From Candidatus Heimdallarchaeota archaeon LC_2 (lineage in GTDB: Archaea > Asgardarchaeota > Heimdallarchaeia > Heimdallarchaeales > Kariarchaeaceae): a stretch of DNA of 24,416 bases. The DNA is taken from NCBI GenBank assembly GCA_001940725.1, contig MDVR01000028.1:1-24416 (forward strand), given 5' to 3'. The translations under genes were made by a program, and so were the position numbers. The notes beneath the pieces are model-generated. The model made no database searches and was not told the origin of the DNA. It saw nothing but the letters and a program-made list of their open reading frames with translations. Numbering within the stretch: the stretch's first letter is position 1; every line of letters starts with the position of its first letter. This document shows, in pieces, positions 6,553 through 14,636 of this stretch.

Positions 6553-8406
6553 ATGTCTAAATTAACTTATTCTGAAAAAATGTTTTCTATAAAATCAGGA
6601 GATGATGTAAAAGCTGGGGACATAGTTTATGCAGAACCAGATATTATTCTTACTCATGACAATACAATTTCCATATCTAAAACATTTACAAAAATGGGTG
6701 GAGAGAGAATAAAATATCCAGATCGACTTGTAGTTGTGTTGGATCATGATGCACCTCCAACATCTATAGAAATAGCTAACGATCATCAATCAATTAGAAA
6801 ATTTGTAAAAGAACAAAAAATTAAAAACTTTTATGACGTAGGAGAGGGGATATGTCATCAATTGATGTCTAATCACGTACTACCTGGAATGTTAATTGTT
6901 GGATCTGATTCTCATACTTGTACTTCTGGAGCGTTTTCAACATTTGCTGCTGGGATTGACAGGACGGAAACAGCTGGACTTTGGTTAACTGGCCAAACTT
7001 GGTTTAAAGTTCCTGAAACAATTAAAATTATCTTAAAAGGAAAATTATCAAAAGGAGTATCTGCAAAAGACCTCGCTTTATGGATTATGGGTAAGATAAC
7101 ATCTTCAGGTGCAATGTATCAAGCGATAGAATTTCATGGAATAGGCGTAAAATCACTAGGAATTTCAGAAAGAATGACGCTTGCAAATTTGGCTTCAGAA
7201 ATGGGTGCTAAAACTGCAATCTTCCCACCAGATGACATATTGAAAGAATGGATTGAAGAAAAATATAGAGAGAAAGATTTCAAATTGGATAAATCTACAA
7301 TGTTTTGGGCAGATAAAGAAGCCATTTATTCAAAAGAAATTGTTATAGAACTCAATAATTTGGTCCCAGTTGCTGCAATTCCACATCAAGTGGATAATAT
7401 TCAACTAATATCAAAATTAGATAATATTGAAATACAAGAAGCGTTTTTAGGAACTTGCACTAATGGAAGATTTGATGATTTACAAATTGCTGCATCTATC
7501 TTAGATGGTCAAAAAATCAATAAAGATGTACAACTACTGATTGCTCCAGCTTCAAGAGAAATATATCTAGAAGCATTAGAAGCAGGGATCATAACGACTT
7601 TAGTTAGGTCAGGTGCAACAATTTTAACAAGTAGCTGTGGTCCATGTTTGGGTAAAGGACAAGGTATACCGGCCGATGGCTGTAACGTTATTTCTACAGC
7701 TAATCGCAATTTTCTAGGTAGAATGGGGAACAAAGAATCAAAGATATTTTTAGCATCCCCCGCAACCATTGCAGCATCGGCAATTGCAGGGAAAATAGTT
7801 GATCCTCGAGGTTATTTATCCAAAGTATTTACATCTTCTTCTGATCTTGAGTTAAAGTCAGAAATCAAACGTGAAACAATTACTCATATATCATCTGATG
7901 ATAATAGATATCAAAATAATGTATGGAATTATAAAGACGTACACGATTTCAACACTGACCAAATGTTTGCTGGGGGGTTAACCTACGATATCAAATCAAC
8001 GGATTCTGCAAAGATAGTTATTCATTTGTTCAAGGGATTGGATGAATCCTTTGCTTCTCGAGTTAAAAAAGGAGATATTATAATAGCAGGTGATAACTTT
8101 GGATGCGGATCGTCAAGAGAGCACCCTGCGGTAGGTTTAGCACATGCGGGAGTTCGAGCAGTGATTGTAAATTCCGTAGGAAGAATATTCTTCAGATCCG
8201 CAATAAATCAAGGACTACCAATTATTGTGCACTCTAAATTTGTTAGAGACTATGACCCAAATCAGCCGGTTGATGTTGATTTAGCATTGGGAAAAATAAC
8301 AAATGGAAATCAGATTTATGAATTTCCAAAACTGCCAATTGAACTATTAAAAATATTTGAAGTTGGTGGATTAATAAAATATTATCAGAAACTATATTCT
8401 AAGTAA
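6553..8406 (+). CDS. Aconitase-like hydratase, single-chain LeuC-LeuD fusion
   Basis: This 617-residue enzyme joins a LeuC-like part (about 1-420) and a LeuD-like swivel part (about 455-610) through a polar linker. It is the probable aconitase (citrate <-> cis-aconitate <-> isocitrate) of the cluster. All expected catalytic motifs are intact: D64-H65 (LDHDAPPT), GEGICHQ with H102, D119-S-H121 (GSDSHTCTSGAF), cluster ligands C302 (GTCTNGR), C362 and C365 (SCGPCLG), and GSSREH with S520-S521-R522. STANRNFLGRMG at 381-392 is also typical. At 617 residues it is shorter than the about 750-900-residue AcnA/AcnB enzymes and resembles the compact bacterial/archaeal aconitases built like isopropylmalate isomerase. 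It starts 11 bases after the small-subunit gene. Because isopropylmalate isomerases share these motifs, the aconitase call leans on its neighbours (ATP-citrate lyase, isocitrate dehydrogenase). Confidence 0.82.
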   Translation: MSKLTYSEKMFSIKSGDDVKAGDIVYAEPDIILTHDNTISISKTFTKMGGERIKYPDRLVVVLDHDAPPTSIEIANDHQSIRKFVKEQKIKNFYDVGEGICHQLMSNHVLPGMLIVGSDSHTCTSGAFSTFAAGIDRTETAGLWLTGQTWFKVPETIKIILKGKLSKGVSAKDLALWIMGKITSSGAMYQAIEFHGIGVKSLGISERMTLANLASEMGAKTAIFPPDDILKEWIEEKYREKDFKLDKSTMFWADKEAIYSKEIVIELNNLVPVAAIPHQVDNIQLISKLDNIEIQEAFLGTCTNGRFDDLQIAASILDGQKINKDVQLLIAPASREIYLEALEAGIITTLVRSGATILTSSCGPCLGKGQGIPADGCNVISTANRNFLGRMGNKESKIFLASPATIAASAIAGKIVDPRGYLSKVFTSSSDLELKSEIKRETITHISSDDNRYQNNVWNYKDVHDFNTDQMFAGGLTYDIKSTDSAKIVIHLFKGLDESFASRVKKGDIIIAGDNFGCGSSREHPAVGLAHAGVRAVIVNSVGRIFFRSAINQGLPIIVHSKFVRDYDPNQPVDVDLALGKITNGNQIYEFPKLPIELLKIFEVGGLIKYYQKLYSK

Positions 8407-8417
8407 AGGCGGTTAAA

Positions 8418-9728
8418 ATGAGATTATATGAATTTGAAGCCAAACAAATTTTTAAGAGTTTTGGAATATCAATACCCAAACAAATAGCGACTATTCAATC
8501 AATAGATGAAATTGACACCCTCAATTGCAAATTCCCGGTAATGATTAAAGCCATGGTTTTAATCGGTGGGCGTGGGAAATCTGGGGGGATCAAAAAAGCG
8601 AACAATATAGAAGATTTAAAAGAAAAAACTAGTGCTATTTTTAATTTACAAATTGAGGGCTACCCAGTAAAAAAAATATTGATTGAAGAGGCTGTAGAAG
8701 TATTAAACGAAATTTACTTATCTGTAACCACAGATCCCGCAACTTTTGATGTAGTAATTGTGACTTCAGCGTCCGGGGGAGTAGATATTGAAAGCGTTGC
8801 AAATACCAATCCTGAAGCAATATTTACTAGAAAAATTACTAATAATTCTAGAGAATTATCTCAGGAGGTGAAATATGAGGCCGTTAAATTCCTTATTTCC
8901 CAAAATATACAGTTAACCGAGGTTGAAACCGAATTACAAGATGTTATCGGGTCTATCTTTCATGCTTTCCAAGAAATGGAAGCCAAAATTTGTGAGATTA
9001 ATCCCTTAATTATGACAATATCAGATGGCAAGGGAGTTTTACTAGGTGCAGACGCAAAGATAGTTCTAGATGACAATAGCCTCTATAGACAAGCACCATT
9101 ATTGAAATCAATAGGTATTGATCCGAAATCAAAACGACATGATGTATCGGAACAAACTATTTTTGAAGCACGAGGCTTCAAAGCTGGATTCCAATATCTT
9201 GATCTTCTAGGCAATCCAGAAAATTTTGTTAAAAATCACAATAAATTATATATTGGTTTGGTACCCGGCGGAGCAGGATATGGTATATTTTCAATAGATG
9301 AGGTTGTCAATATTGGTAAACGATTTTTCGAGAATAAAGTTATTCCGATTAATTTTATGGATTCTGGAGGGGGGCCTGCATTAGGTACTGTTGCTGAAAT
9401 GTTTCATCTATTAATGGATCATCCAGCAACGGATTTAATAATTACAAGTCGTTTTGGAGGGATTTCAAGTTGTGATATTTTTATTCAAGGATTGGTTATG
9501 GCATTAAGAGATCGATATTTATCTGGAAAGAAAATGATCCCTGTTTTTGGTAGAATGGTTGGAACTGATCTTGCAGCTGCTGTGGCTTTTCTAGAAAAAG
9601 CAAAAAGAGATACTCCAAAACCATTGAAAGATATGAATATAATTGTTGGAAATCAGAAGATTATGGCTGATGTGATAAGAGATGCAATAGAATATGGTTT
9701 CAAAGTGAAAGAAAATGGAGCTAACTAA
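8418..9728 (+). CDS. ATP-citrate lyase ATP-grasp subunit (SucC-like)
   Basis: This 436-residue ATP-grasp protein is homologous to the succinyl-CoA synthetase beta chain and to the small subunit of ATP-citrate lyase. The start MRLYEFEAKQIFKSFGI matches the family N-terminus. MIKAMVLIGGRGKSGGIK (42-59) is the ATP-binding glycine-rich segment, CEINPL (192-197) and ADAK (211-214) carry the Mg-binding Asn195 and Asp212, and the C-terminal flavodoxin-like domain has PGGAGYG (283-289) and DSGGGP (315-320). It lies between the aconitase gene (11 bases upstream, GGCGG ribosome binding site) and the large subunit, which starts 1 base after its stop. Since that partner carries a citrate-synthase-like module, a citrate-cleaving enzyme is far more likely than plain succinyl-CoA synthetase. 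The literature uses AclA and AclB inconsistently for the two subunits, so no symbol is assigned. Confidence 0.82.
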   Translation: MRLYEFEAKQIFKSFGISIPKQIATIQSIDEIDTLNCKFPVMIKAMVLIGGRGKSGGIKKANNIEDLKEKTSAIFNLQIEGYPVKKILIEEAVEVLNEIYLSVTTDPATFDVVIVTSASGGVDIESVANTNPEAIFTRKITNNSRELSQEVKYEAVKFLISQNIQLTEVETELQDVIGSIFHAFQEMEAKICEINPLIMTISDGKGVLLGADAKIVLDDNSLYRQAPLLKSIGIDPKSKRHDVSEQTIFEARGFKAGFQYLDLLGNPENFVKNHNKLYIGLVPGGAGYGIFSIDEVVNIGKRFFENKVIPINFMDSGGGPALGTVAEMFHLLMDHPATDLIITSRFGGISSCDIFIQGLVMALRDRYLSGKKMIPVFGRMVGTDLAAAVAFLEKAKRDTPKPLKDMNIIVGNQKIMADVIRDAIEYGFKVKENGAN

Positions 9729-9729
9729 A

Positions 9730-11868
9730 ATGAATTCAATTACTACCAAATTACCAATAGATGAAGGACTTCTATTCTACCTCATTAAACAAGTCAGACC
9801 TGAATTAGCAAAACATATTACAAAAACAAAAAAGATAGATACAATGATTGTTGGTTTGGGGAATCAAGGAACTAGACATGCAGGATTAATGATAGATTAT
9901 GGTACAGAAATTACTTGCGGTGTGGCTCCAGGAAGAGGAGGGACTTTAGTACATGAAAAAATTCCTGTATACAATAATTCACAGGATGCAATCAAAAATC
10001 ATCCAGACATTGCAGTAGCAAGTATATGGCGACATTATTCAAGTGCAAAAGACGCTGTATTGGAAGTTATTAAAACGGGAATACCTATTATTGTCCTTAT
10101 TTCTGAATTTATACCTCTACGAGATGTAAGGGATATTCTTGTTGAAACGCGTAAACATAATACATTATTATTCGGAGGAAATACTCCGGGTATTATCTTT
10201 CCACCAGAAAATATCAAAGTAGGAATGTTGCCAGACATATTCCAACCCGAGAATATTAATGGTAAAATTGGTTCTAAAGGGGTTACAGTTATATCCAGAA
10301 GTGGTGCAATTCTATATCATTTATCAGATGCTTTAGCGAGTGCTGGAATATCACAAAATGCAGTGCTAGGAATTGGGGGTGATGGTGCTATTGGATCACG
10401 ATTTATAGATCTTGTATCTCTAGTTATGGGATTTGATGGTACTGAACTTGTAGTTATTGCGGGAGAAATAGGAGGAATGCAGGAAGAACTTCTTGCCCAA
10501 GATATTAAAACAAATCCTGACAAATACTCAAAACCCTTAGTGGCCTTGATCTCAGGTTCACAAGCACCTGAAGGGAAAACAATGGGTCATGCAGGAGCTG
10601 TTGTGGCACCAGGTCAATCTTATGGTACACATTTGTCAAAGAAAACTGCATTGGAAAATGCAGGAGTCATAGTTGTCAACCATCAACATGATTTGATTAA
10701 TGAAGTTAAACAAAAATTGAAAAGAAGCTATTTCGATATTGATGATTACTTTACAAGAATGAAAGAAAAATGGGCAGCAAAACCACCTTCTGCCACATGG
10801 GGTACATTGATAACCAATGTTCTACCGAATAATTTGCTCGTTAGAGGGTACCCTTTACAAGAAATAATCGCGAACTACGGTTTTCTTGAATCAACACATC
10901 TAATTTCTGAAGGGAAGTTGCCAAGCTCAGAAATACTAACAGAACTAGAAAATATTGCAATATCTGCAACACTGGAGGAAGGAATCGATTATGTTCCGAA
11001 AAGCTTAGACCTTTCAAAAAATTTAGGAACATTTTTGTTAACTGATGCAAAATTAAGTGATTATTCGAGATTAAAGAAACCACAAATTCATCAAATTGTA
11101 TATACACTTGGTCGTGTAGCTCGATATTTTGCCATATTATTTGATAATCAGATAGTATTAGCAGATTTACCTAAGAATATTTCTTTTTCTCAAATTATGT
11201 ATAGTGCCCTTACTGGGGAAAATAATCCAAAACAAGAAAAAATTAGATTGTTAGAAGCCATGATTACAGCATGTATCGATCATGGTGTTACCCCACCCTC
11301 TGCTCAAGCAACTCTAATTTTATCATCCGTTCGACCAATGTTTGAAGTTGCTCTTGCAACTGGAACCATGGCAATTACTGATGTGCATGGAGGAGCTGGG
11401 CAAAAAGCAGCTGAATTTTTTCAATCAGTAATTGAAAAAGCAGAACTAAATAAAATTGACTATGAAGAAGCTTGTTTTCAGCGGATGAGAGATGTAATTA
11501 AAACAGGTGAACGGGTTGAAGGTTTGGGACATCGTATTCATACTCAAGATCCACGTAGAGATGTTTTATGGGATCTAGCCAAAGATGCAGGTTATGCAAA
11601 AGAATGTGTCGCCGTTTCAAAAATAGTTAGTGAATCATTCTATCGGGTGAGAGGGATGAATTTACCGATTAATGTGGATGGTGTGATTGGAGCAATTGTG
11701 GCAGATATGAATATTGATACCAAACTAGCAAAGGGAATATTTATTTACGGTCGGATTGCTGGATTGGCAGCGCATTATTTTGAAGAAATTCATACCCAAA
11801 CTCAAATGCGTAGAATTAATTTTGAACAGGTGATTTACAAGGGTAGTTCTATTCGTAAATTTTCTTAG
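9730..11868 (+). CDS. ATP-citrate lyase large subunit: SucD module fused to citrate-synthase-like module
   Basis: This 712-residue protein cleaves citrate plus CoA and ATP to acetyl-CoA and oxaloacetate, together with the preceding subunit. Residues about 30-350 are a SucD-like CoA-ligase module with IVGLGNQGTRH (40-50) and the phosphohistidine motif GHAGA, H287. Residues about 355-712 form a citrate-synthase-like module with DHGVTPPS (H518), VHGGAG, GLGHR (H601) and NVDGVIG (D650), the usual His/His/Asp set. Usual AclB chains are about 605-610 residues; the extra 100 or so lie between 370 and 500 and look like the small-domain helices of a complete citrate synthase (RGYPLQEII, LISEGKLPSSEI, ISFSQIMYSALTGE). 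ATG at 9730 is chosen over an overlapping ATG at 9715 because GGAG lies 8 bases before it. It ends the operon, 2 bases from the oppositely oriented korA. Confidence 0.85.
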   Translation: MNSITTKLPIDEGLLFYLIKQVRPELAKHITKTKKIDTMIVGLGNQGTRHAGLMIDYGTEITCGVAPGRGGTLVHEKIPVYNNSQDAIKNHPDIAVASIWRHYSSAKDAVLEVIKTGIPIIVLISEFIPLRDVRDILVETRKHNTLLFGGNTPGIIFPPENIKVGMLPDIFQPENINGKIGSKGVTVISRSGAILYHLSDALASAGISQNAVLGIGGDGAIGSRFIDLVSLVMGFDGTELVVIAGEIGGMQEELLAQDIKTNPDKYSKPLVALISGSQAPEGKTMGHAGAVVAPGQSYGTHLSKKTALENAGVIVVNHQHDLINEVKQKLKRSYFDIDDYFTRMKEKWAAKPPSATWGTLITNVLPNNLLVRGYPLQEIIANYGFLESTHLISEGKLPSSEILTELENIAISATLEEGIDYVPKSLDLSKNLGTFLLTDAKLSDYSRLKKPQIHQIVYTLGRVARYFAILFDNQIVLADLPKNISFSQIMYSALTGENNPKQEKIRLLEAMITACIDHGVTPPSAQATLILSSVRPMFEVALATGTMAITDVHGGAGQKAAEFFQSVIEKAELNKIDYEEACFQRMRDVIKTGERVEGLGHRIHTQDPRRDVLWDLAKDAGYAKECVAVSKIVSESFYRVRGMNLPINVDGVIGAIVADMNIDTKLAKGIFIYGRIAGLAAHYFEEIHTQTQMRRINFEQVIYKGSSIRKFS

Positions 11869-11870
11869 AT

Positions 11871-13754
11871 CTATTTTCCAACTGACAAATTATTATCTGT
11901 TTGTAGGGGCCATGTAGCTATTTTTTGCGCCTCTATGACAGGTTCTTTAATTTTAACAACTTTATACAATTCTTTAATAATTGTATCAGGAGTGGGTGTT
12001 TCCCCATGTAGAGGATTTATTCTAGTTTTGGGTTTCCAATCAAGATGATGATGGATTAAGCTCTCAAATTGACTAGTATAATTTACTTCAAACATAATTC
12101 CAAACTTAATTTTTTGAAATAATGGTCTTGCTGCTTCAAAAGGAAATGGGAATATATCAACAAATGATAGCATGTTCCAACTGTTTCCTGTTGTTTCATT
12201 TAGTGTATCAATCGTTTCTTTTATTGCACCTTGAGTTGATCCCCAAGCAATTATAGTAAACTCAGCATTGGCCTCCCCATAGAAATCTGGTACAGTGAGT
12301 TCATTTCTGAGAGTCTCTAATTTTTTGAAACGTTTTTCAAACATTTTTTCCCTAAGATCGCCAGATAATGACAACCCACACTGATTTCCAGACAATGAAT
12401 GAGAGGATTCATCATGTTCGGCACCTACAAGAATATGTTCTGCATTTTTAGTACCGGGAAAGGCTCGAGGAGAGACACCGTTTTTAGTAAATTGATATCG
12501 TTTGTAAATAGGGTATTCTTCAGTTGGACCGGACCATATTAAACCTCTATCAATATTTGAGTCAAGATCAAATGGTTCTATATTTGTTGTACTTTCAGAT
12601 AATGCGAAGTCAGATAAAATAATAACAGGCATTTGATATCTGTCAGCAATATTAAATGCTTTTACAGTAATATCAAAAGCTTCTCTGATATTTCTTGGTG
12701 CAAAAATCGCTCTTGGAGATTCTCCATGAGACATGTGGATACTCGAGTTTAAATCAGCTTGTTCCATTTTTGTAGGAACTCCAGTAGAAGGTCCAGCACG
12801 CATCGAATTGACAATAACAATAGGGGTTTCAGTCATAGATGCATAGCCAAATGCTTCTGACATTAAGGAAATTCCTGGACCTGAACTTGCCGTCATTGCC
12901 CTTGCCCCTGTAAAAGAGGCACCAATTATAAGACAAATTGCTGCTAGTTCATCTTCTGATTGTTTTACGATAATTCCATATTTCTTTGCCCTTTTTATTA
13001 AATATGTCAGAATAGACGAAGCGGGGGTTATTGGATATTGAGCTAAGAATTTTAAACCACTCGAAACTGCGCCCAATGCGATCATTTCATTCCCTGAAAT
13101 CAGAAATCGGTGTTTTGGCTTAAGCGTTGGTGCTTCAATCTTTGCATATACATCATAATTCTCATTGTAATAATAAAATCCAACATCTAGGGCTTTTTTA
13201 GTATAATCCAAAATAGCTTTTTTTGAACTGAATCTCTTTTGCAACGTTTCGCAAAGAGGTTCTCTAGATAAATTCAATAATGCAATTATTGCCCCTATGG
13301 CAATTGTATTCGCCAATACTCCGGTTTTAACCTCGATCTCCCTTGCAAATGATGTTAGGGGGACTGAAATCAAGTTGATATTTCTTCGTACTATCTCGTC
13401 CGTAAAATTATCAATTTTTACTTTATCGGAATTTATAAGGAGATATCCATTATCGAATATATCAGATATATGAATTTCAACAGATTGAGTGTTCAAGGCT
13501 ACAACAAGATTGAGTTTTCTTTGAAAACTACTAATTTCTTTGGAAGAAAATTCGACATGCTGCCAAACATGGCCTCCTCTTATTGTACTTTGAGTGCCAG
13601 GATGTCCTATTACATAATATCCCAAACGATTTAGATATTTTTGTATTAGTAATCCAGTTGACTGTAAACCATCTCCAGCAGCACCAGCAATCCGTAAACC
13701 AAATCTTTGAAAAATTGGACGGAACTTGGTTTTGTTGACACCATTACCACTCAT
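11871..13754 (-). CDS. korA: 2-oxoacid:ferredoxin oxidoreductase alpha subunit with fused gamma domain
   Basis: This 627-residue chain combines the gamma domain (about 15-195, starting RIAGAAGDGLQSTGLLI and containing HPGTQSTIRGGH) with the alpha domain (from about 212). This is the arrangement of the two-subunit archaeal enzymes of the Sulfolobus type. The YPITPAS motif at about 240-246, required for catalysis in this family, is present, as is the segment TASSGPGISLMSEAFGYASM. It has no cluster cysteines, which are in KorB. It partners with korB (1777-2667), which lies on the same strand beyond the citrate operon. A TATA element (CCCTTATAAAATA on the plus strand, 13786-13798) precedes the ATG by about 35 bases, and two near-identical 19-base repeats lie further upstream. 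Its end almost touches the end of the operon, so transcription from both sides converges. The acceptor is ferredoxin by family; the substrate is probably 2-oxoglutarate. Confidence 0.88.
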   Translation of the reverse strand: MSGNGVNKTKFRPIFQRFGLRIAGAAGDGLQSTGLLIQKYLNRLGYYVIGHPGTQSTIRGGHVWQHVEFSSKEISSFQRKLNLVVALNTQSVEIHISDIFDNGYLLINSDKVKIDNFTDEIVRRNINLISVPLTSFAREIEVKTGVLANTIAIGAIIALLNLSREPLCETLQKRFSSKKAILDYTKKALDVGFYYYNENYDVYAKIEAPTLKPKHRFLISGNEMIALGAVSSGLKFLAQYPITPASSILTYLIKRAKKYGIIVKQSEDELAAICLIIGASFTGARAMTASSGPGISLMSEAFGYASMTETPIVIVNSMRAGPSTGVPTKMEQADLNSSIHMSHGESPRAIFAPRNIREAFDITVKAFNIADRYQMPVIILSDFALSESTTNIEPFDLDSNIDRGLIWSGPTEEYPIYKRYQFTKNGVSPRAFPGTKNAEHILVGAEHDESSHSLSGNQCGLSLSGDLREKMFEKRFKKLETLRNELTVPDFYGEANAEFTIIAWGSTQGAIKETIDTLNETTGNSWNMLSFVDIFPFPFEAARPLFQKIKFGIMFEVNYTSQFESLIHHHLDWKPKTRINPLHGETPTPDTIIKELYKVVKIKEPVIEAQKIATWPLQTDNNLSVGK

Positions 13755-13824
13755 ATAATCTACATGGTCTTATTAAATTCCCTTATAAAATAATGTTATG
13801 ATAGGAAATTCCAATCGCCTGTGT

Positions 13825-13873
13825 CAATTACTATTATAATTATAGCCACATGTACAATTAATATTATAATTAT
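13825..13873. repeat. Pair of 19-base direct repeats upstream of korA
   Basis: CAATTACTATTATAATTAT (13825-13843) and CAATTAATATTATAATTAT (13855-13873) differ at one base and are 30 bases apart start to start, close to three helical turns. They lie 28-75 bases upstream of the korA TATA box and outside any gene, a suitable place for two binding sites of one regulator. The sequence is very AT-rich, so chance similarity is possible. Confidence 0.45.
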
Positions 13874-14018
13874 TATGAATTTGTATCAGTATTTTAATTT
13901 AGTTCGTATGCATATTACAATGATGATAGAAGTCAAATGATTGACGGACTCAAAGGTGCGATATTAGTAATAAAGGTGAAAATAATTTATTTAACTGATA
14001 TTTGAAAGACTATTTATT

Positions 14019-14303
14019 CTAAGTAGCTACCTCAAGATTGTTGCTACTAAATTGATAATCAACTAATCTTACACTGTATGAATGGTTAACGTAAACGTAT
14101 TCCACTAATCCTTTTTTAGTAAGTTTATTGATTAATCGTCGAATAATTTTCTTATCGACTTTATACGGAATTCCTGAGATTATTACTCCTCTTAGGATCT
14201 CATCCAGAGTTAATACGGAATTACTTTTAATTAGTATTTCGAGAATTAAATCCTTTAATTTGAGATTACTATGAGTAGTAAGTGGGTGGGTGTGTTGAGT
14301 CAT
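14019..14303 (-). CDS. Small winged-helix DNA-binding protein
   Basis: This 94-residue protein is basic in its middle and predicted to form one winged helix-turn-helix domain at about 16-82: helix LKDLILEILIKS, then VLTLDEILRGVI, recognition helix KKIIRRLINKLTKKGLV, and a wing VEYVYVNHSYSVRLVDY. It is probably a transcription regulator. A good TATA element (CATTTATATC on the minus strand, 14335-14344) would start transcription about 12 bases before the ATG, which supports it being a real gene. It is divergent from the next regulator gene and shares with it a 333-base intergenic region that holds a CG-rich inverted repeat. No specific family is recognised, and no ligand-binding domain is present. 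Confidence 0.6.
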   Translation of the reverse strand: MTQHTHPLTTHSNLKLKDLILEILIKSNSVLTLDEILRGVIISGIPYKVDKKIIRRLINKLTKKGLVEYVYVNHSYSVRLVDYQFSSNNLEVAT

Positions 14304-14334
14304 AATTATCTCTACTTAATAATAGTCAAACACA

Positions 14335-14344
14335 GATATAAATG
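14335..14344 (-). promoter_or_regulatory. TATA box for the small winged-helix gene
   Basis: The minus strand reads CATTTATATC. Its centre is about 36 bases from the ATG at 14303, which predicts a leader of about 12 bases. Confidence 0.45.
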
Positions 14345-14409
14345 TTCTCAACTATTTTTCCGACTATTACGATTTTACCCTAGAATTATTTTAATATCTA
14401 GGAAATTAC

Positions 14410-14457
14410 TCGCGAAATACGCGTGTTATTATTTAAACCAAATAGAAAATTTCGCGA
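14410..14457. repeat. Nine-base CG-rich inverted repeat, candidate operator
   Basis: TCGCGAAAT (14410-14418) and ATTTCGCGA (14449-14457) are exact reverse complements, with centres 39 bases apart. The intervening DNA also holds ACGCGT (14419-14424). Such CG-rich words are rare in this AT-rich region. The repeat lies in the intergenic space shared by two divergent winged-helix genes, upstream of both TATA boxes, where an activator or repressor could act on both. Confidence 0.5.
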
Positions 14458-14487
14458 TTTATCATTTGATATCAATTTTTCATATTA

Positions 14488-14514
14488 ATAATATTTCATA
14501 ATATTTCATAATAT
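14488..14514. repeat. Ten-base tandem repeat, 2.7 copies
   Basis: ATAATATTTC is repeated head to tail twice and followed by ATAATAT. The ten-base period equals about one helical turn. It lies between the inverted repeat and the promoter of the 212-residue regulator. It may be a bent AT tract or a slippage product. Confidence 0.5.
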
Positions 14515-14550
14515 CAATCTAATGTTGTCATTGATTATTATTATAAAGGT

Positions 14551-14581
14551 TTTCTCAAAAAAATGAGAGAAACTATAAATA
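14551..14581 (+). promoter_or_regulatory. Promoter with adjacent short inverted repeat for the 212-residue regulator
   Basis: ACTATAAATA (14572-14581) is a TATA element that would start transcription near 14600, giving a leader with the ribosome binding site GAGG at 14624-14627. The inverted repeat TTTCTC (14551-14556) / GAGAAA (14567-14572) ends on the edge of the TATA box, where the BRE would be, so a protein bound there would block transcription factors. Autoregulation is a reasonable guess. Confidence 0.45.
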
Positions 14582-14636
14582 ACACAGAATACTACTTAAT
14601 TATAAGAAATAACAATTTTTCAAAGAGGAATAATGA

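Noticed and set aside
8418..11868. Plain succinyl-CoA synthetase (SucCD)
   Set aside because: The second chain carries a complete citrate-synthase-like module with the His/His/Asp catalytic set, which SucD lacks.
14488..14514. CRISPR or similar array
   Set aside because: The unit is only ten bases, tandem without spacers, and no cas genes are present.
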